NCBI GenBank assembly: GCA_018262855.1
Contig: JADFDO010000004.1
Location: 152,591 to 216,590, forward strand
DNA length: 64,000 nucleotides
Direction: 5' to 3'
Source: Methanolinea sp.
Lineage (GTDB): Archaea; Halobacteriota; Methanomicrobia; Methanomicrobiales; Methanospirillaceae
Shown: positions 37,116 to 44,886 of the stretch, piece after piece
Position numbering within the stretch: the first letter of the stretch is position 1
Layout: every line of letters starts with the position of its first letter
Translations under genes and position numbers: made by a program
The notes under the pieces: model-generated
Told to the model about the DNA's origin: nothing
Seen by the model: the letters and a program-made list of their open reading frames with translations, nothing else
Database searches by the model: none

Positions 37116-37967
37116 TTATACCACCTGTCCATCTATCGATATTGTGATCTCTTTCACAGGGATCGTTTTTCCCGACCTTGCGAGCGCCTGATTGATGACA
37201 TACAGCACCCCGGTGCAGCAGGGTACCTCCATGTGGACCGCGGTGATCGAATTGATGGCATGAGTGGAGAATATCTCGCTCAGCTTTGCGATATACTTCT
37301 CAATATCTGAATCCAGCTTCGGGCAGAAGATGATCACGATCTTCCCCCGGAGGAGATCGCGGTGGAAGGATCCATATGCGAACGGAACACAGTCCGCAGC
37401 GATGAGAATATCTGCCTTCTCGAAGTATGAGGCGCGTGGGTTCAGGAGCGCTAACTGGACCGGCCACTGCCTCAACTCCGACGCGGATCCCGTGGTCTGT
37501 TCGACAGGGGTTCCTCCGGGCCTCCGGGGAATGCTGCGGGCAGCGGATCCCGGGCAGCCTGCAAACGAGGGATGCCCCCGCGGTTCGATATCCGGGTGAT
37601 GCCCCATGATGCGGTGATCGGGGACCGGTATCTGGTGCCTGTCCAGGTACCCGATTGCCTGAGTATACAACGCCCATTCCCCGTGGTTCAGGAGGTGTTC
37701 GAGGTGTGCCCTGATCACCGCCGCTCCCTGGGGGGCAACGTTGTCCATTACGGCGTTCTCATCGTAGGCTCCCGCCTCACGCTCGATGACGCTGATCGCA
37801 CCTTCCGGGCAGGTCCCGATGCAGGCGCCGAGCCCGTCGCAGAAGAGGTCGCTCACAAGCCGCGCCTTTCCCTCGATCAACTGGAGAGCCCCTTCAGGGC
37901 AGTCCGGGATGCACTGGCCGCACCCGGTGCATTTTTCCTCATCTATCGTGATGATCTTTCGTTTCAT
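37116..37967 (-). CDS. Dicluster ferredoxin-domain protein with C-terminal Cys-containing domain
   Basis: Residues 1-65 are a 2[4Fe-4S] ferredoxin domain with the first site CTGCGQCIPDCPEG and a second, longer-spaced site CDGLGACIGTCPEG, in which the first ligand is six residues before the next Cys instead of three. The C-terminal domain of about 200 residues contains FEKADILIAADCVPFAYGSFH, IIFCPKLDSD and MEVPCCTGVLYV, with Cys residues that may bind another metal. It is the last gene of the minus-strand set with two zinc proteins and a cupin. Anaerobes often group these genes; the role is unknown, likely redox. Confidence 0.85.
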   Translation of the reverse strand: MKRKIITIDEEKCTGCGQCIPDCPEGALQLIEGKARLVSDLFCDGLGACIGTCPEGAISVIEREAGAYDENAVMDNVAPQGAAVIRAHLEHLLNHGEWALYTQAIGYLDRHQIPVPDHRIMGHHPDIEPRGHPSFAGCPGSAARSIPRRPGGTPVEQTTGSASELRQWPVQLALLNPRASYFEKADILIAADCVPFAYGSFHRDLLRGKIVIIFCPKLDSDIEKYIAKLSEIFSTHAINSITAVHMEVPCCTGVLYVINQALARSGKTIPVKEITISIDGQVV

Positions 37968-38043
37968 GGACTGTTCCTTCCCTCACTCTATAGATCTCTC
38001 ATCCGGGTGTTCCCTGAATCCGGTCATTTCATCCGGCTTCTCA

Positions 38044-38295
38044 TCACTCCCCCGGTGAATCCCCGGGCTTCTTTGCGGTCAACTTCCGATAGGTCTCTTC
38101 CCCGACACATTCCTTTGCATACCTGCACCACTGGACGCAGGAGAGGATATCGTTATAGACGGTGAACCCGCACCTGCTGCAATTGACCGAGATATCGTTT
38201 GAGAAGACCTCGATCTCTTCCCCGCACCGGGGGCATTTCTTAATCGTAAGCGTTGGTGTCCGGAGGTTCGCGGCACCCGGGCAGTGGTCAAGCAT
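38044..38295 (-). CDS. Small zinc-ribbon protein with Cys-rich tail
   Basis: The 83-residue protein contains IKKCPRCGEEIEVF and VNCSRCGFTVYND, two CxxC knuckles, then ILSCVQWCRYAKECVGEETY. The last motif is a hallmark of a small family that I have seen beside ferredoxin and cupin genes in anaerobes; its function is unknown. Its ATG at 38295 overlaps the upstream gene's stop by 8 bp, so the genes are coupled. Confidence 0.82.
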   Translation of the reverse strand: MLDHCPGAANLRTPTLTIKKCPRCGEEIEVFSNDISVNCSRCGFTVYNDILSCVQWCRYAKECVGEETYRKLTAKKPGDSPGE

Positions 38296-38575
38296 GCTCC
38301 TTCTCCCACTTCCGGTATTCCTTCAGCAGACCCTCCGCGTACAGGGCTTCCTTCTTTGTCGGGACATAGTTGAACTTCCTGACCCTTTTCAGGATCTCGG
38401 ATGCTGCCGTGGCATCATCAGGAGGATGGACGTTGCTCACACTCTCGAAGATGAAGTCAAGCTGATCGATGCCCGTCTCCTTCCCATCGATAAGCACACG
38501 CCGTATCTTGATCTTTTCGGGGGGGATCCCTCCACAGATCGAGCAATAATACCCGTCTTTCTCATCACCGGCCAT
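38288..38575 (-). CDS. Small CxxC protein of the group annotated as NAC-like
   Basis: The 95-residue product begins MAGDEKDGYYCSICGGIPPE and contains IKIRRVLIDGKETGIDQLD, a conserved block I recall from short proteins of anaerobes and methanogens that are automatically called NAC family transcription factor. The single CxxC could bind zinc or iron with a partner. GGGAG and the upstream stop lie within 10 bp of the ATG. It is between the cupin and zinc-ribbon genes of the same operon. Confidence 0.8.
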   Translation of the reverse strand: MAGDEKDGYYCSICGGIPPEKIKIRRVLIDGKETGIDQLDFIFESVSNVHPPDDATAASEILKRVRKFNYVPTKKEALYAEGLLKEYRKWEKEHA

Positions 38576-38577
38576 AC

Positions 38578-38949
38578 CTACTCCCTGATCATGATCAGCA
38601 TCATCTTGAACCTGGTGATTGCGGAGAGTGCATGCGGTGCGTTCGCAGGGAAGATGATCGTTTCGCCCTCTTTCATCTGGTGGGTGGTGCCGGACACCCA
38701 GACCTCGCACTCGCCGTCAAGGATTGTCACGACGGCATCATACGGGGCGGTGTGCTCTGACAGCCCTTCGTTCTCGTCAAATGAGAAGAGCGTGATACTT
38801 CCAGCCTTCCTGTTCACGATCATCCGGCTGGCGACCGTTCCCTCCTGGTAATTGACAAGGTTTTTGAGGGCCAGGACCTTTCCCTTCAGATCTTCCCGTT
38901 TTTTATCAGGCGTATCGGTTGCGTCAGGGGGTTCAGGTTTGAATTCCAT
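38578..38949 (-). CDS. Single-domain cupin protein
   Basis: The 123-residue protein has a conserved cupin barrel at about 45-120: SRMIVNRKAGSITLFSFDENE, SEHTAPYDAVVTILDGECEVWV, MKEGETIIFPANAPHALSA. The motif-1 His pair of metal-binding cupins is partly replaced (one His in SEHTAPYDA), while motif 2 keeps PxxxPH. It may bind a small ligand or metal. Its stop lies 2 bp before the next start, as expected for an operon. Confidence 0.85.
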   Translation of the reverse strand: MEFKPEPPDATDTPDKKREDLKGKVLALKNLVNYQEGTVASRMIVNRKAGSITLFSFDENEGLSEHTAPYDAVVTILDGECEVWVSGTTHQMKEGETIIFPANAPHALSAITRFKMMLIMIRE

Positions 38950-39015
38950 TTCTCTTCACCATCTCTGTTCTCATCTTCTCTGGGATACCAGGAAAAGGTA
39001 TGGGTATTCAGGCTT

Positions 39016-39114
39016 TCACCATGCGGCAATCTCATCGTCCTTCCCGCAGACGCCCTTGATAGTGCATCCTGTCCCCTTCACCGTCTCTTCGCACTGGTAG
39101 CAGAACATGATCAT
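39016..39114 (-). CDS. Mini hybrid-cluster protein: 32-residue N-terminal Fe-S segment only
   Basis: The short frame reads [21 protein letters not shown] and continues [11 protein letters not shown] before a TGA. It matches the start of hybrid cluster protein (Hcp, hydroxylamine reductase), including the Cx2Cx8Cx5C cubane ligands Cys5, Cys8, Cys17 and Cys23, but stops about 500 residues early. AAGGA lies just before the ATG and a TATA-like AGTATAAAAAG is upstream, so it could be expressed. I see no further Hcp sequence before the cupin gene 66 bp downstream. It is either a remnant or a stand-alone miniprotein. Confidence 0.6.
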   Translation of the reverse strand: MIMFCYQCEETVKGTGCTIKGVCGKDDEIAAW

Positions 39115-39195
39115 ATGTCCTTTTGATTTCTTTTTGATATATGATATTCTTTTTATACTAAAATATAAATAGCCGGGAGTTTCCAATACCATACC
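39115..39195. promoter_or_regulatory. Compact divergent promoter of mini-Hcp operon and HxlR gene
   Basis: The 81-bp gap is very AT-rich. On the plus strand TAAAATATAAAT at about 39161-39172 can serve the HxlR gene; on the minus strand AGTATAAAAAG (39160-39150) can serve the mini-Hcp gene. The imperfect dyad GATATATGATATT at about 39134-39146 is a candidate binding site for the HxlR protein, which would control both directions. Confidence 0.5.
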
Positions 39196-39555
39196 ATGCA
39201 GGATGGATGTACTGTCAGCCAGACTGTCAGGTACCTCTCCAAGCGATGGACGCTCCTGATCATCCTCGAACTCTACAAGGGCGACGGGTACACCCGCCGC
39301 TTCTCCGAGCTCCGGGACGCCCTCTCCGGGATCACCCCCAAGGTGCTGGCCGAGCGGTTGAAGGAGCTCGAGCGCGAGGAGATCATCACCCGGCACGTGG
39401 ACGCCACAGCGTTCCCGGTCCGGGCCGACTATACGCTGACCGAAAGCGGCCTTGAGATCATCGAGATCATCCGCGGGATCAAGAGATGGGCACTCAAATG
39501 GAAGGTGGAGAATATCACCTGCGGAAACCAGGATTGCAAAGTCTGTGAGCTGTGA
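39196..39555 (+). CDS. HxlR-family winged-helix regulator
   Basis: The 119-residue protein has the HxlR core: [40 protein letters not shown] and the wing [11 protein letters not shown]. It has the N-terminal Cys5 used by some HxlR proteins as a redox or aldehyde sensor, and a Cys-rich tail ([13 protein letters not shown]). It probably senses thiol-reactive or redox stress. It is divergent from the mini-Hcp operon and upstream of a cupin and a siroheme reductase-like gene. Confidence 0.9.
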   Translation: MQDGCTVSQTVRYLSKRWTLLIILELYKGDGYTRRFSELRDALSGITPKVLAERLKELEREEIITRHVDATAFPVRADYTLTESGLEIIEIIRGIKRWALKWKVENITCGNQDCKVCEL

Positions 39556-39594
39556 AAGTGTGTTCTCTTCCCGCCCGCCAATTGAAGGCTGATT

Positions 39595-39605
39595 CGTGAT
39601 TCACG
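39595..39605. promoter_or_regulatory. Short palindrome upstream of cupin gene
   Basis: CGTGATTCACG is an 11-bp inverted repeat with a single central base, 47 bp before the cupin start and 40 bp after the HxlR stop. It is a weak candidate for an operator. Confidence 0.25.
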
Positions 39606-39651
39606 CGGTACATCCCTTGCAAAGTTGAATCAGAGGAGGATTGGATACCCC

Positions 39652-39990
39652 ATGAAGATAGTTGATGCAAAAAAGGCAGAGAGTTCACCAAATCCCCACC
39701 ATGTTGACGCACGGAAGCTCTGCGAGATTCCGCATGCGGTCGTCGTCATGATCACCCTGCAGCCCGGGGAATCGTTAAAGAAGCACATGACCCCAGTGGA
39801 TGTCATCTTTTACGTCCTGCAGGGGACCGGGACCATCGAGATAGGAGAGGAGAGGGCAACGGTGAAGAAGGATACCCTGGTCGAGAGCCCGGCACGGATC
39901 CCCCACCGCTGGATCAACGAGAGTAACGCGGTATTCCGTGTTCTTGTGATCAAAGTGCCTAAACCAACCGAGGAGACGAAATTGCTGTGA
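39652..39990 (+). CDS. Cupin-domain protein
   Basis: The 112-residue product is a single cupin: VVVMITLQPGESLKKHMTPVD (motif 1), FYVLQGTGTIEIGEE, and motif 2 VESPARIPHRWINE. Most metal-binding cupin ligands can be traced, though motif 1 has one His. I start at the ATG at 39652; AGGAGG lies about 13 bp before it and a TTG at 39625 is possible. It ends 10 bp before the reductase gene, so the two should be cotranscribed. Confidence 0.85.
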   Translation: MKIVDAKKAESSPNPHHVDARKLCEIPHAVVVMITLQPGESLKKHMTPVDVIFYVLQGTGTIEIGEERATVKKDTLVESPARIPHRWINESNAVFRVLVIKVPKPTEETKLL

Positions 39991-40000
39991 GTGAATTCCC

Positions 40001-40693
40001 GTGGCCCATCACACAGGTGCAATACCCCAGAAGGACGTAAAGACGTTTGCCATCGTCACCCGGGTTCCGGGGGGACGGGTGAGTCCGGAAGACCTTGAGC
40101 GAATCGCGTCGGTTGCACGGAACCACAAGGTTCCGATGGTAAAACTCACTTCCGGCCAGCGTTTCATGCTGATCGGGATTCCTGAAAAGGACCTCTCGGC
40201 AGTGTACCAGGATCTCGGGCATCTTGCAGAGAAGGAGACCGCGCCGTGTGTCAAGTATGTCCAATCCTGCCTGGGCACGGAGACCTGCAGGTACGGGGTC
40301 CAGGATTCACTCGCGGTCGGCGCAGTTCTCGAAGAGAAATACCGCATCATGCCCTTCCCTGCCAAGATCAAGTTCGGCGTGTCGGGATGCCAGAGGTGCT
40401 GCGGGGAGAGTTGGATCAGGGATATCGGCCTTATCGGAACCCCGAAAGGGTGGACTGTCGTCTTTGGCGGAAACAGTGGAAGGAGGCCTTCCCCTGCTGC
40501 ACTGATTGCAGAGAACCTATCAACAGGTGATGCACTCGACCTTGTCAGCAGGCTGCTTGAGTACTACCGCAAGAATGCCAATCCGAAAGAGAGAACCGCC
40601 CGTTTCCTTGAAAGGACGGGGATGGATCGGATGCGATCAGAACTCCTGACACTTCTTCCCTATATACCGATCGAGGCTGCGAAACAGGGATAA
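40001..40693 (+). CDS. Small sulfite/nitrite reductase-like siroheme [4Fe-4S] protein
   Basis: The 230-residue protein has the ferredoxin-like half domain (VSPEDLERIASVARNHKV, LTSGQRFMLIGIP) followed by the coupled-cluster motif, Cx5C in SCLGTETCRYG and Cx3C in GCQRCCGES, which together bind the [4Fe-4S]-siroheme centre. It is much shorter than the dissimilatory enzymes and has no extra ferredoxin domain, as in small methanogen sulfite-reductase-like proteins whose substrates are mostly unknown. The start is a GTG, 10 bp after the cupin stop. Confidence 0.88.
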   Translation: MAHHTGAIPQKDVKTFAIVTRVPGGRVSPEDLERIASVARNHKVPMVKLTSGQRFMLIGIPEKDLSAVYQDLGHLAEKETAPCVKYVQSCLGTETCRYGVQDSLAVGAVLEEKYRIMPFPAKIKFGVSGCQRCCGESWIRDIGLIGTPKGWTVVFGGNSGRRPSPAALIAENLSTGDALDLVSRLLEYYRKNANPKERTARFLERTGMDRMRSELLTLLPYIPIEAAKQG

Positions 40694-40915
40694 TACATTC
40701 ATAATTTCTTCAAGGTTTGCTTTTTTTTCCCGTTGATTCAGAGATCCTATTTTCGTTCATGGATGCAGGAATACCCGCAGCGATTACCCTGATCGATGTG
40801 ACGGATCGTCACCTCAAATGCCCGGTTACCAGTGATTTACACGCGATTTGTCTGCGTTCCGGCCATGGCGCAGGGATGGTCCAACATCGGGCACCTCTCG
40901 GCCCGGGTATATCCT

Positions 40916-41620
40916 TTAGTCCAGCAGTGCTGCGAAAAGGGCAAGGTGCTTTTCCGGGAAATTCAAAAAGGAGAGTGCCTCATCGTTCCCGATGAGGGAA
41001 TAAAGAGGTCCCCTGCAGGCGGGAAATCTCTCCAGGATCGCGGCTGCCCGGATGGTGCGAAGCGGAGGGACTTCCAGGTACCTTGAATTCTTCCGGAAGC
41101 TTCCATCAGCCATCTCATAGTATGCACCTCCTCCATACTGTTCATAGACCCCGTACTCGCTCTCGAATGCGCAGGAGACAATATTCGCCATCGCGAGCGT
41201 GGTATCGGGAGAGGGATTGATGGTCACGTGGCCGTATTCCGGAGGTATGATCACGAGGTCGCCCTGATCGGCAGAGACTATCACGACATCGTCACAGGTC
41301 CTGTCCTGGAGAAGATAATGGCCATGGCCTTCGAGGACTTCGTATACTTCCGGATACCCGACTCCTGCAGGATTTTTCGGGTGGAAATGCCCCTTGGTCT
41401 TCACCCGCTCCCCGCAGACGTTTTTGGGGGGAATGACCGTGATATCATACCGCAGGTTCCGGCAGTGAAGCCAGGACCGGTCTTCCTCCGATTTCGCGAG
41501 GTCGCGGTACATGGAATAGAGCGTCCCGTACTTCCTGCACGAAGGATCGGCGAGCACAGTACGCATATCGTCTATCGTCCGGACAGAGGGTTTTGGGAGA
41601 TGTCCCGCCCAGCCATGCAT
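40916..41620 (-). CDS. pgi: Archaeal cupin-type glucose-6-phosphate isomerase
   Basis: The 234-residue protein shows the cPGI signature TKGHFHPKNPAGVGYPEVYE followed by VLEGHGHYLLQD and IIPPEYGHVTINPS, giving the metal ligands two His, one Glu and one His of the cupin barrel. It interconverts glucose-6-phosphate and fructose-6-phosphate in sugar storage and gluconeogenesis. I choose the ATG at 41620, which has AGGA six bases upstream, rather than a TTG at 41641. It stands alone. Confidence 0.95.
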   Translation of the reverse strand: MHGWAGHLPKPSVRTIDDMRTVLADPSCRKYGTLYSMYRDLAKSEEDRSWLHCRNLRYDITVIPPKNVCGERVKTKGHFHPKNPAGVGYPEVYEVLEGHGHYLLQDRTCDDVVIVSADQGDLVIIPPEYGHVTINPSPDTTLAMANIVSCAFESEYGVYEQYGGGAYYEMADGSFRKNSRYLEVPPLRTIRAAAILERFPACRGPLYSLIGNDEALSFLNFPEKHLALFAALLD

Positions 41621-41735
41621 CTCTTTTCCTGTCGCATTCAAAGTTAATAATAGTACCCGGAGGTGATGCCCCGGGTGGCTGAGGCGGCCCTTTCACCATC
41701 CCCAAAAGCGTTCTTCCTTTGAGGGTGCCTGAAAA

Positions 41736-41753
41736 TTCCGGTGCGAACCGGAA
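41736..41753 (-). terminator. Hairpin terminator after the HprK-like gene
   Basis: TTCCGG and CCGGAA form a perfect 6-bp stem with a 6-base loop. On the minus strand AATTTT follows. It lies 36 bp after the stop of the P-loop gene, so it most likely ends that transcript. Confidence 0.55.
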
Positions 41754-41788
41754 CACTCCACCTCTTTTGAGGGGAAAACCGGCGTCAC

Positions 41789-42787
41789 TCACCCGCTCTT
41801 TTCCATCCTGATAATCTTCCGGATCTCCTCCTGCGTGGCAGAGGGAGTGCCGGTGGTGTTGACCATGAAAAGGGGGGCACTATCCAGCAGGTTTCCGATA
41901 AACCGGTCCCTGATCGCCGTTTTCCGTGCATCACGGACAAGAAGGTGCGGGTTGAAGTACCCGTACCGGGAGAACATTTCACTACCCTCTGAAGGGTCCA
42001 TCTGTTTTGCAACCACGGGATCAGTCGGATCGCGTTTCAGGATAATCACAGTCCTGAGCGTGGTGAGCGGGATCAGCCTGCCCTTCCCGAGGACCCAGCG
42101 GATATCGGCGACCGCCCTCCCGTCGGCATCATACTCATCCGCCCTGACCATGCCGCCAAACTCGGTCCAGATGGTCTCGAGATCCTGCCTGATATAGAAG
42201 TTCCGCTCCGACCCAAAACCAAGGATATCCCTGTCGAACACGCGTGTAAAGAACCAGTCGTCCGCAACAACCCTCACCCGGGGATCGGAGAGGAGCCCGT
42301 ACGTCTGGGTGGTCTTTCCCGCACCGGAAGGCCCAATGATGCAGAGACCCCTTCCGTCGATATCGATGCACGCACCATGCACTGAATTGATGCCATGCTG
42401 GTCTTCCAGGACATCCCCTGCGCAACTGAGCGCAATCGATTTGATCCAGCCGTAATACCGGATATTCAGGAGAAATGCCGTCTTGGTGTAGGGATCGTAC
42501 AGCACGGTATCCGGCGGGTATCCCAGATCGCTGAATACGAACAGCCTGCCGTGCGACCTCACGTTCTGCGACATGGAATAGAAGTTTTCCTGCCAGGTGT
42601 CCATGAACGTATGATCATCGGTCAGGAGCTTGATGCAGCACCCGTATATCTCGGCCTTGATCTCGTACCTGACCCTTTGCATGTAATGGACTGCCAGGGT
42701 TTCCTTTTCTTCAGGACTGATGAGGGCAATGGTATATGTCATACGCAGTCTCTGGACTGACAGGAAAGAATCAGGGAAACACTTCAT
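41789..42787 (-). CDS. HPr-kinase-like P-loop ATPase
   Basis: The protein of about 332 residues has a Walker A CIIGPSGAGKTTQ around residue 155, followed by VVADDWFF, a Walker B/DD-like acidic pair seen in HprK and PEP carboxykinase-related kinases. The sequence before it (INSVHGACIDIDGRGL) also resembles HprK (the HGT/A segment before the P-loop). No PTS or HPr gene is in the window, so the substrate is unknown. Start choices are ATG 42787 (AAGGGA upstream) or 42742. Confidence 0.78.
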   Translation of the reverse strand: MKCFPDSFLSVQRLRMTYTIALISPEEKETLAVHYMQRVRYEIKAEIYGCCIKLLTDDHTFMDTWQENFYSMSQNVRSHGRLFVFSDLGYPPDTVLYDPYTKTAFLLNIRYYGWIKSIALSCAGDVLEDQHGINSVHGACIDIDGRGLCIIGPSGAGKTTQTYGLLSDPRVRVVADDWFFTRVFDRDILGFGSERNFYIRQDLETIWTEFGGMVRADEYDADGRAVADIRWVLGKGRLIPLTTLRTVIILKRDPTDPVVAKQMDPSEGSEMFSRYGYFNPHLLVRDARKTAIRDRFIGNLLDSAPLFMVNTTGTPSATQEEIRKIIRMEKSG

Positions 42788-42982
42788 CGAATCCCTTTGT
42801 CTCCTGTGTTGCCTACAGGGTACCACGCCACATCAGATAAATGAGAGGTCGGGAGAACCTCCCAAGATAATACCCGGGGTTCCCGGACACCGGGCATGAA
42901 CGGGGTCGATCATGCAGTAACTCTTTTTTCTCCTGTCTCAAATGCTACAGAGATGCTATTCCACGCTCCCGGGTTCGGTCCC

Positions 42983-42991
42983 CGGAGGTGA
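42983..42991 (+). promoter_or_regulatory. Full-length Shine-Dalgarno for the OFA transporter
   Basis: GGAGGTGAT is fully complementary to the archaeal 16S rRNA tail and ends 7 bp before the ATG at 42999, fixing that start over upstream in-frame codons. Confidence 0.75.
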
Positions 42992-42998
42992 TGCCCTC

Positions 42999-44273
42999 AT
43001 GGACAGCCCCTCTTGCGGACTGACATTCCCCTTCGGCATGCCTCCGGAGAAGGGGAGGTGGTCCCTCGTTCTCCTGGGTATGATCATCAACCTGTGCCTT
43101 GGGACTCTCTATTCCTGGAGTGTGTTCGTCGAGCCCCTTACGGATTATTTTTCCAAAGATCTCGGCCAGGCAGTCACCGCGAACGAAGTGCTGATGCCCT
43201 TCTCTGCGTTCATCGCGGTCTTCTCCGTCACGATGGTCCTCACAGGGGGATATGTCGAGAGATTCCAGCCCCGGATCATCATCATTACCGGGGGGATTCT
43301 CACCGGTCTTGGCTGGCTCCTCGCCTCAACCGCAACGTCCATGCTTGCACTCACGGTCCTTTTCGGGGTGATTGGCGGGATGGGTGTGGGAATTGCCTAC
43401 GGGACAACAATCGCCGTTGCTGCCAGATGGTTCCCGGACAGGAGGGGGCTTGCGGTGGGAATGACCGTGCTTGGGGTCGGTTTCTCTGCAGTGGTCACTG
43501 CGAACCTTGCTGGCTATCTTATCAACTCCTATGGCATCATGGCCACGTTCCTCATCTTCGGCATCGGGATTCTCGCAATCACGGTCCCGATGGCGCTCCC
43601 GCTCACGTATCCCCCTCCGGGCTGGAAACCCCGGGGCTGGAACCCTGCGCTTCCGGGAGAGTTCCATGACGAAACCCCGGAATTCACACGACGGGAGATG
43701 GTCCGGCCCCCGGCATTCTGTGGTCTCTTCATCTGTTACTTTATCGGGAGCATCGCAGGTCTGATGGCGGTCTCGATCGCAAAACCCGCAGGGACCGAGC
43801 TTGTCCACATCGAGACCGGTCTCGCCACATCTCTCGTGGCATTCTTTGCCCTCTTCAATGGCGGAGGGCGGCCGCTTTTTGGGATGCTCACGGACCGAAT
43901 CAATCCCAGGAATACCGCACTACTCTCGTTCGTGCTCATCGCTGCCGCCGGACTCCTGATGTGGCTGGTCCCGACTATTCCCGGGTATATCGCCGCATTT
44001 GCACTGCTCTGGGGATGCCTCGGGGGCTGGCTCGCCATCGCACCAACGGTCACTGCCCAGTATTTCGGGATCTCCGATTATCCGAGGTGCTATGGTGTGG
44101 TGTTCCTCGCGTATGGAGCAGGCGCCATTGCCGGCCCGCAACTCGCCGGAATCGTTAAGACCCTGACCGGGAACTACCTCGGTGTCTTTCCTGCTGTCTT
44201 TGCACTCGCTGTCGTCGGGTTTTTTGTTGCATTCTTCCTGATGAAGCCTCCAAAAAAAAGGGCACGATTATAA
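42999..44273 (+). CDS. OFA-family major facilitator transporter
   Basis: The 424-residue membrane protein has twelve hydrophobic helices. It begins near RWSLVLLGMIINLCLGTLYSW and has the OFA marks YSWSVFVEPL, GGMGVGIAYGTTIAVAARWF, PDRRGLAVGMTVLGVG and GRPLFGMLTDR. OFA proteins exchange or carry small acids such as oxalate or formate; for a methanogen formate is attractive but unproven. It is divergent from the HprK-like gene. Confidence 0.9.
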   Translation: MDSPSCGLTFPFGMPPEKGRWSLVLLGMIINLCLGTLYSWSVFVEPLTDYFSKDLGQAVTANEVLMPFSAFIAVFSVTMVLTGGYVERFQPRIIIITGGILTGLGWLLASTATSMLALTVLFGVIGGMGVGIAYGTTIAVAARWFPDRRGLAVGMTVLGVGFSAVVTANLAGYLINSYGIMATFLIFGIGILAITVPMALPLTYPPPGWKPRGWNPALPGEFHDETPEFTRREMVRPPAFCGLFICYFIGSIAGLMAVSIAKPAGTELVHIETGLATSLVAFFALFNGGGRPLFGMLTDRINPRNTALLSFVLIAAAGLLMWLVPTIPGYIAAFALLWGCLGGWLAIAPTVTAQYFGISDYPRCYGVVFLAYGAGAIAGPQLAGIVKTLTGNYLGVFPAVFALAVVGFFVAFFLMKPPKKRARL

Positions 44274-44886
44274 ACAACTGCCTCTCGCTGTTTTCTGTGC
44301 GGAGACTGGATCAAGGTTATAATCTATATACCAATCCAGTCACCTCAATCGCCCCCCCTGCTCCTTCACATAACTCGTACTCTATTGCTCAAGGGTATAG
44401 TGACAATCTAACCACCGACCTTTTTGTCAAAATGTGAATATTCTCGTGTTACAGTGAGGCGGTTTTCCATGTTGTTTTGTCAGTACCAGACAATAATTAC
44501 GTTTTCAAGGCCAATGTGAATAGTTTTGAATCGCCGCCGCGTTCTATCTCATCACTCCTACCAGGACTATTCAAGATTTACTGAAGAAATGGAGGTGCCC
44601 GCAGGTCGCCCCGGGTCGAGGGCGGTAGCCCCGCGGTATTTTCGGGGGCGGCGGCGTGTATCGTGTGTTGCGGCGTGAGGACCCACTGCCCCCATAAAAT
44701 GTAACTGGTTCATCACTCCTGCCTATACAAGTGAACGACGATCGAAAAAATGGAGAAGAGCCCTTTAGACGGTAACTGCCAGGAAAGAGATGGCACCTCC
44801 ATAATACTATTAACCACGCCTTCCCCAATCACTGCTGAATGCTCCCCGGGATTCCTCTTAGTTCCCGGGAGGTCGCGGTGAAGTCA
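44274..44886. other. Long intergenic region with a GC-rich block
   Basis: No protein gene stands out. Bases about 44590-44695 are strongly GC-rich against AT-rich flanks and contain hairpin-forming stretches, for example CCCCG pairing with CGGGG across a CGGTATTTT loop (about 44629-44647). This may be a structured RNA or the relic of a mobile element. TATA-like sequences lie at about 44316-44330 and 44800-44812, the latter suited to the SulP gene. Confidence 0.4.

Noticed and set aside
41671..41765. Possible tRNA, because of a T-arm-like hairpin with TTCGCA on the minus strand
   Set aside because: The stem is 6 bp with a 6-base loop, and no matching acceptor, D or anticodon arms can be built.
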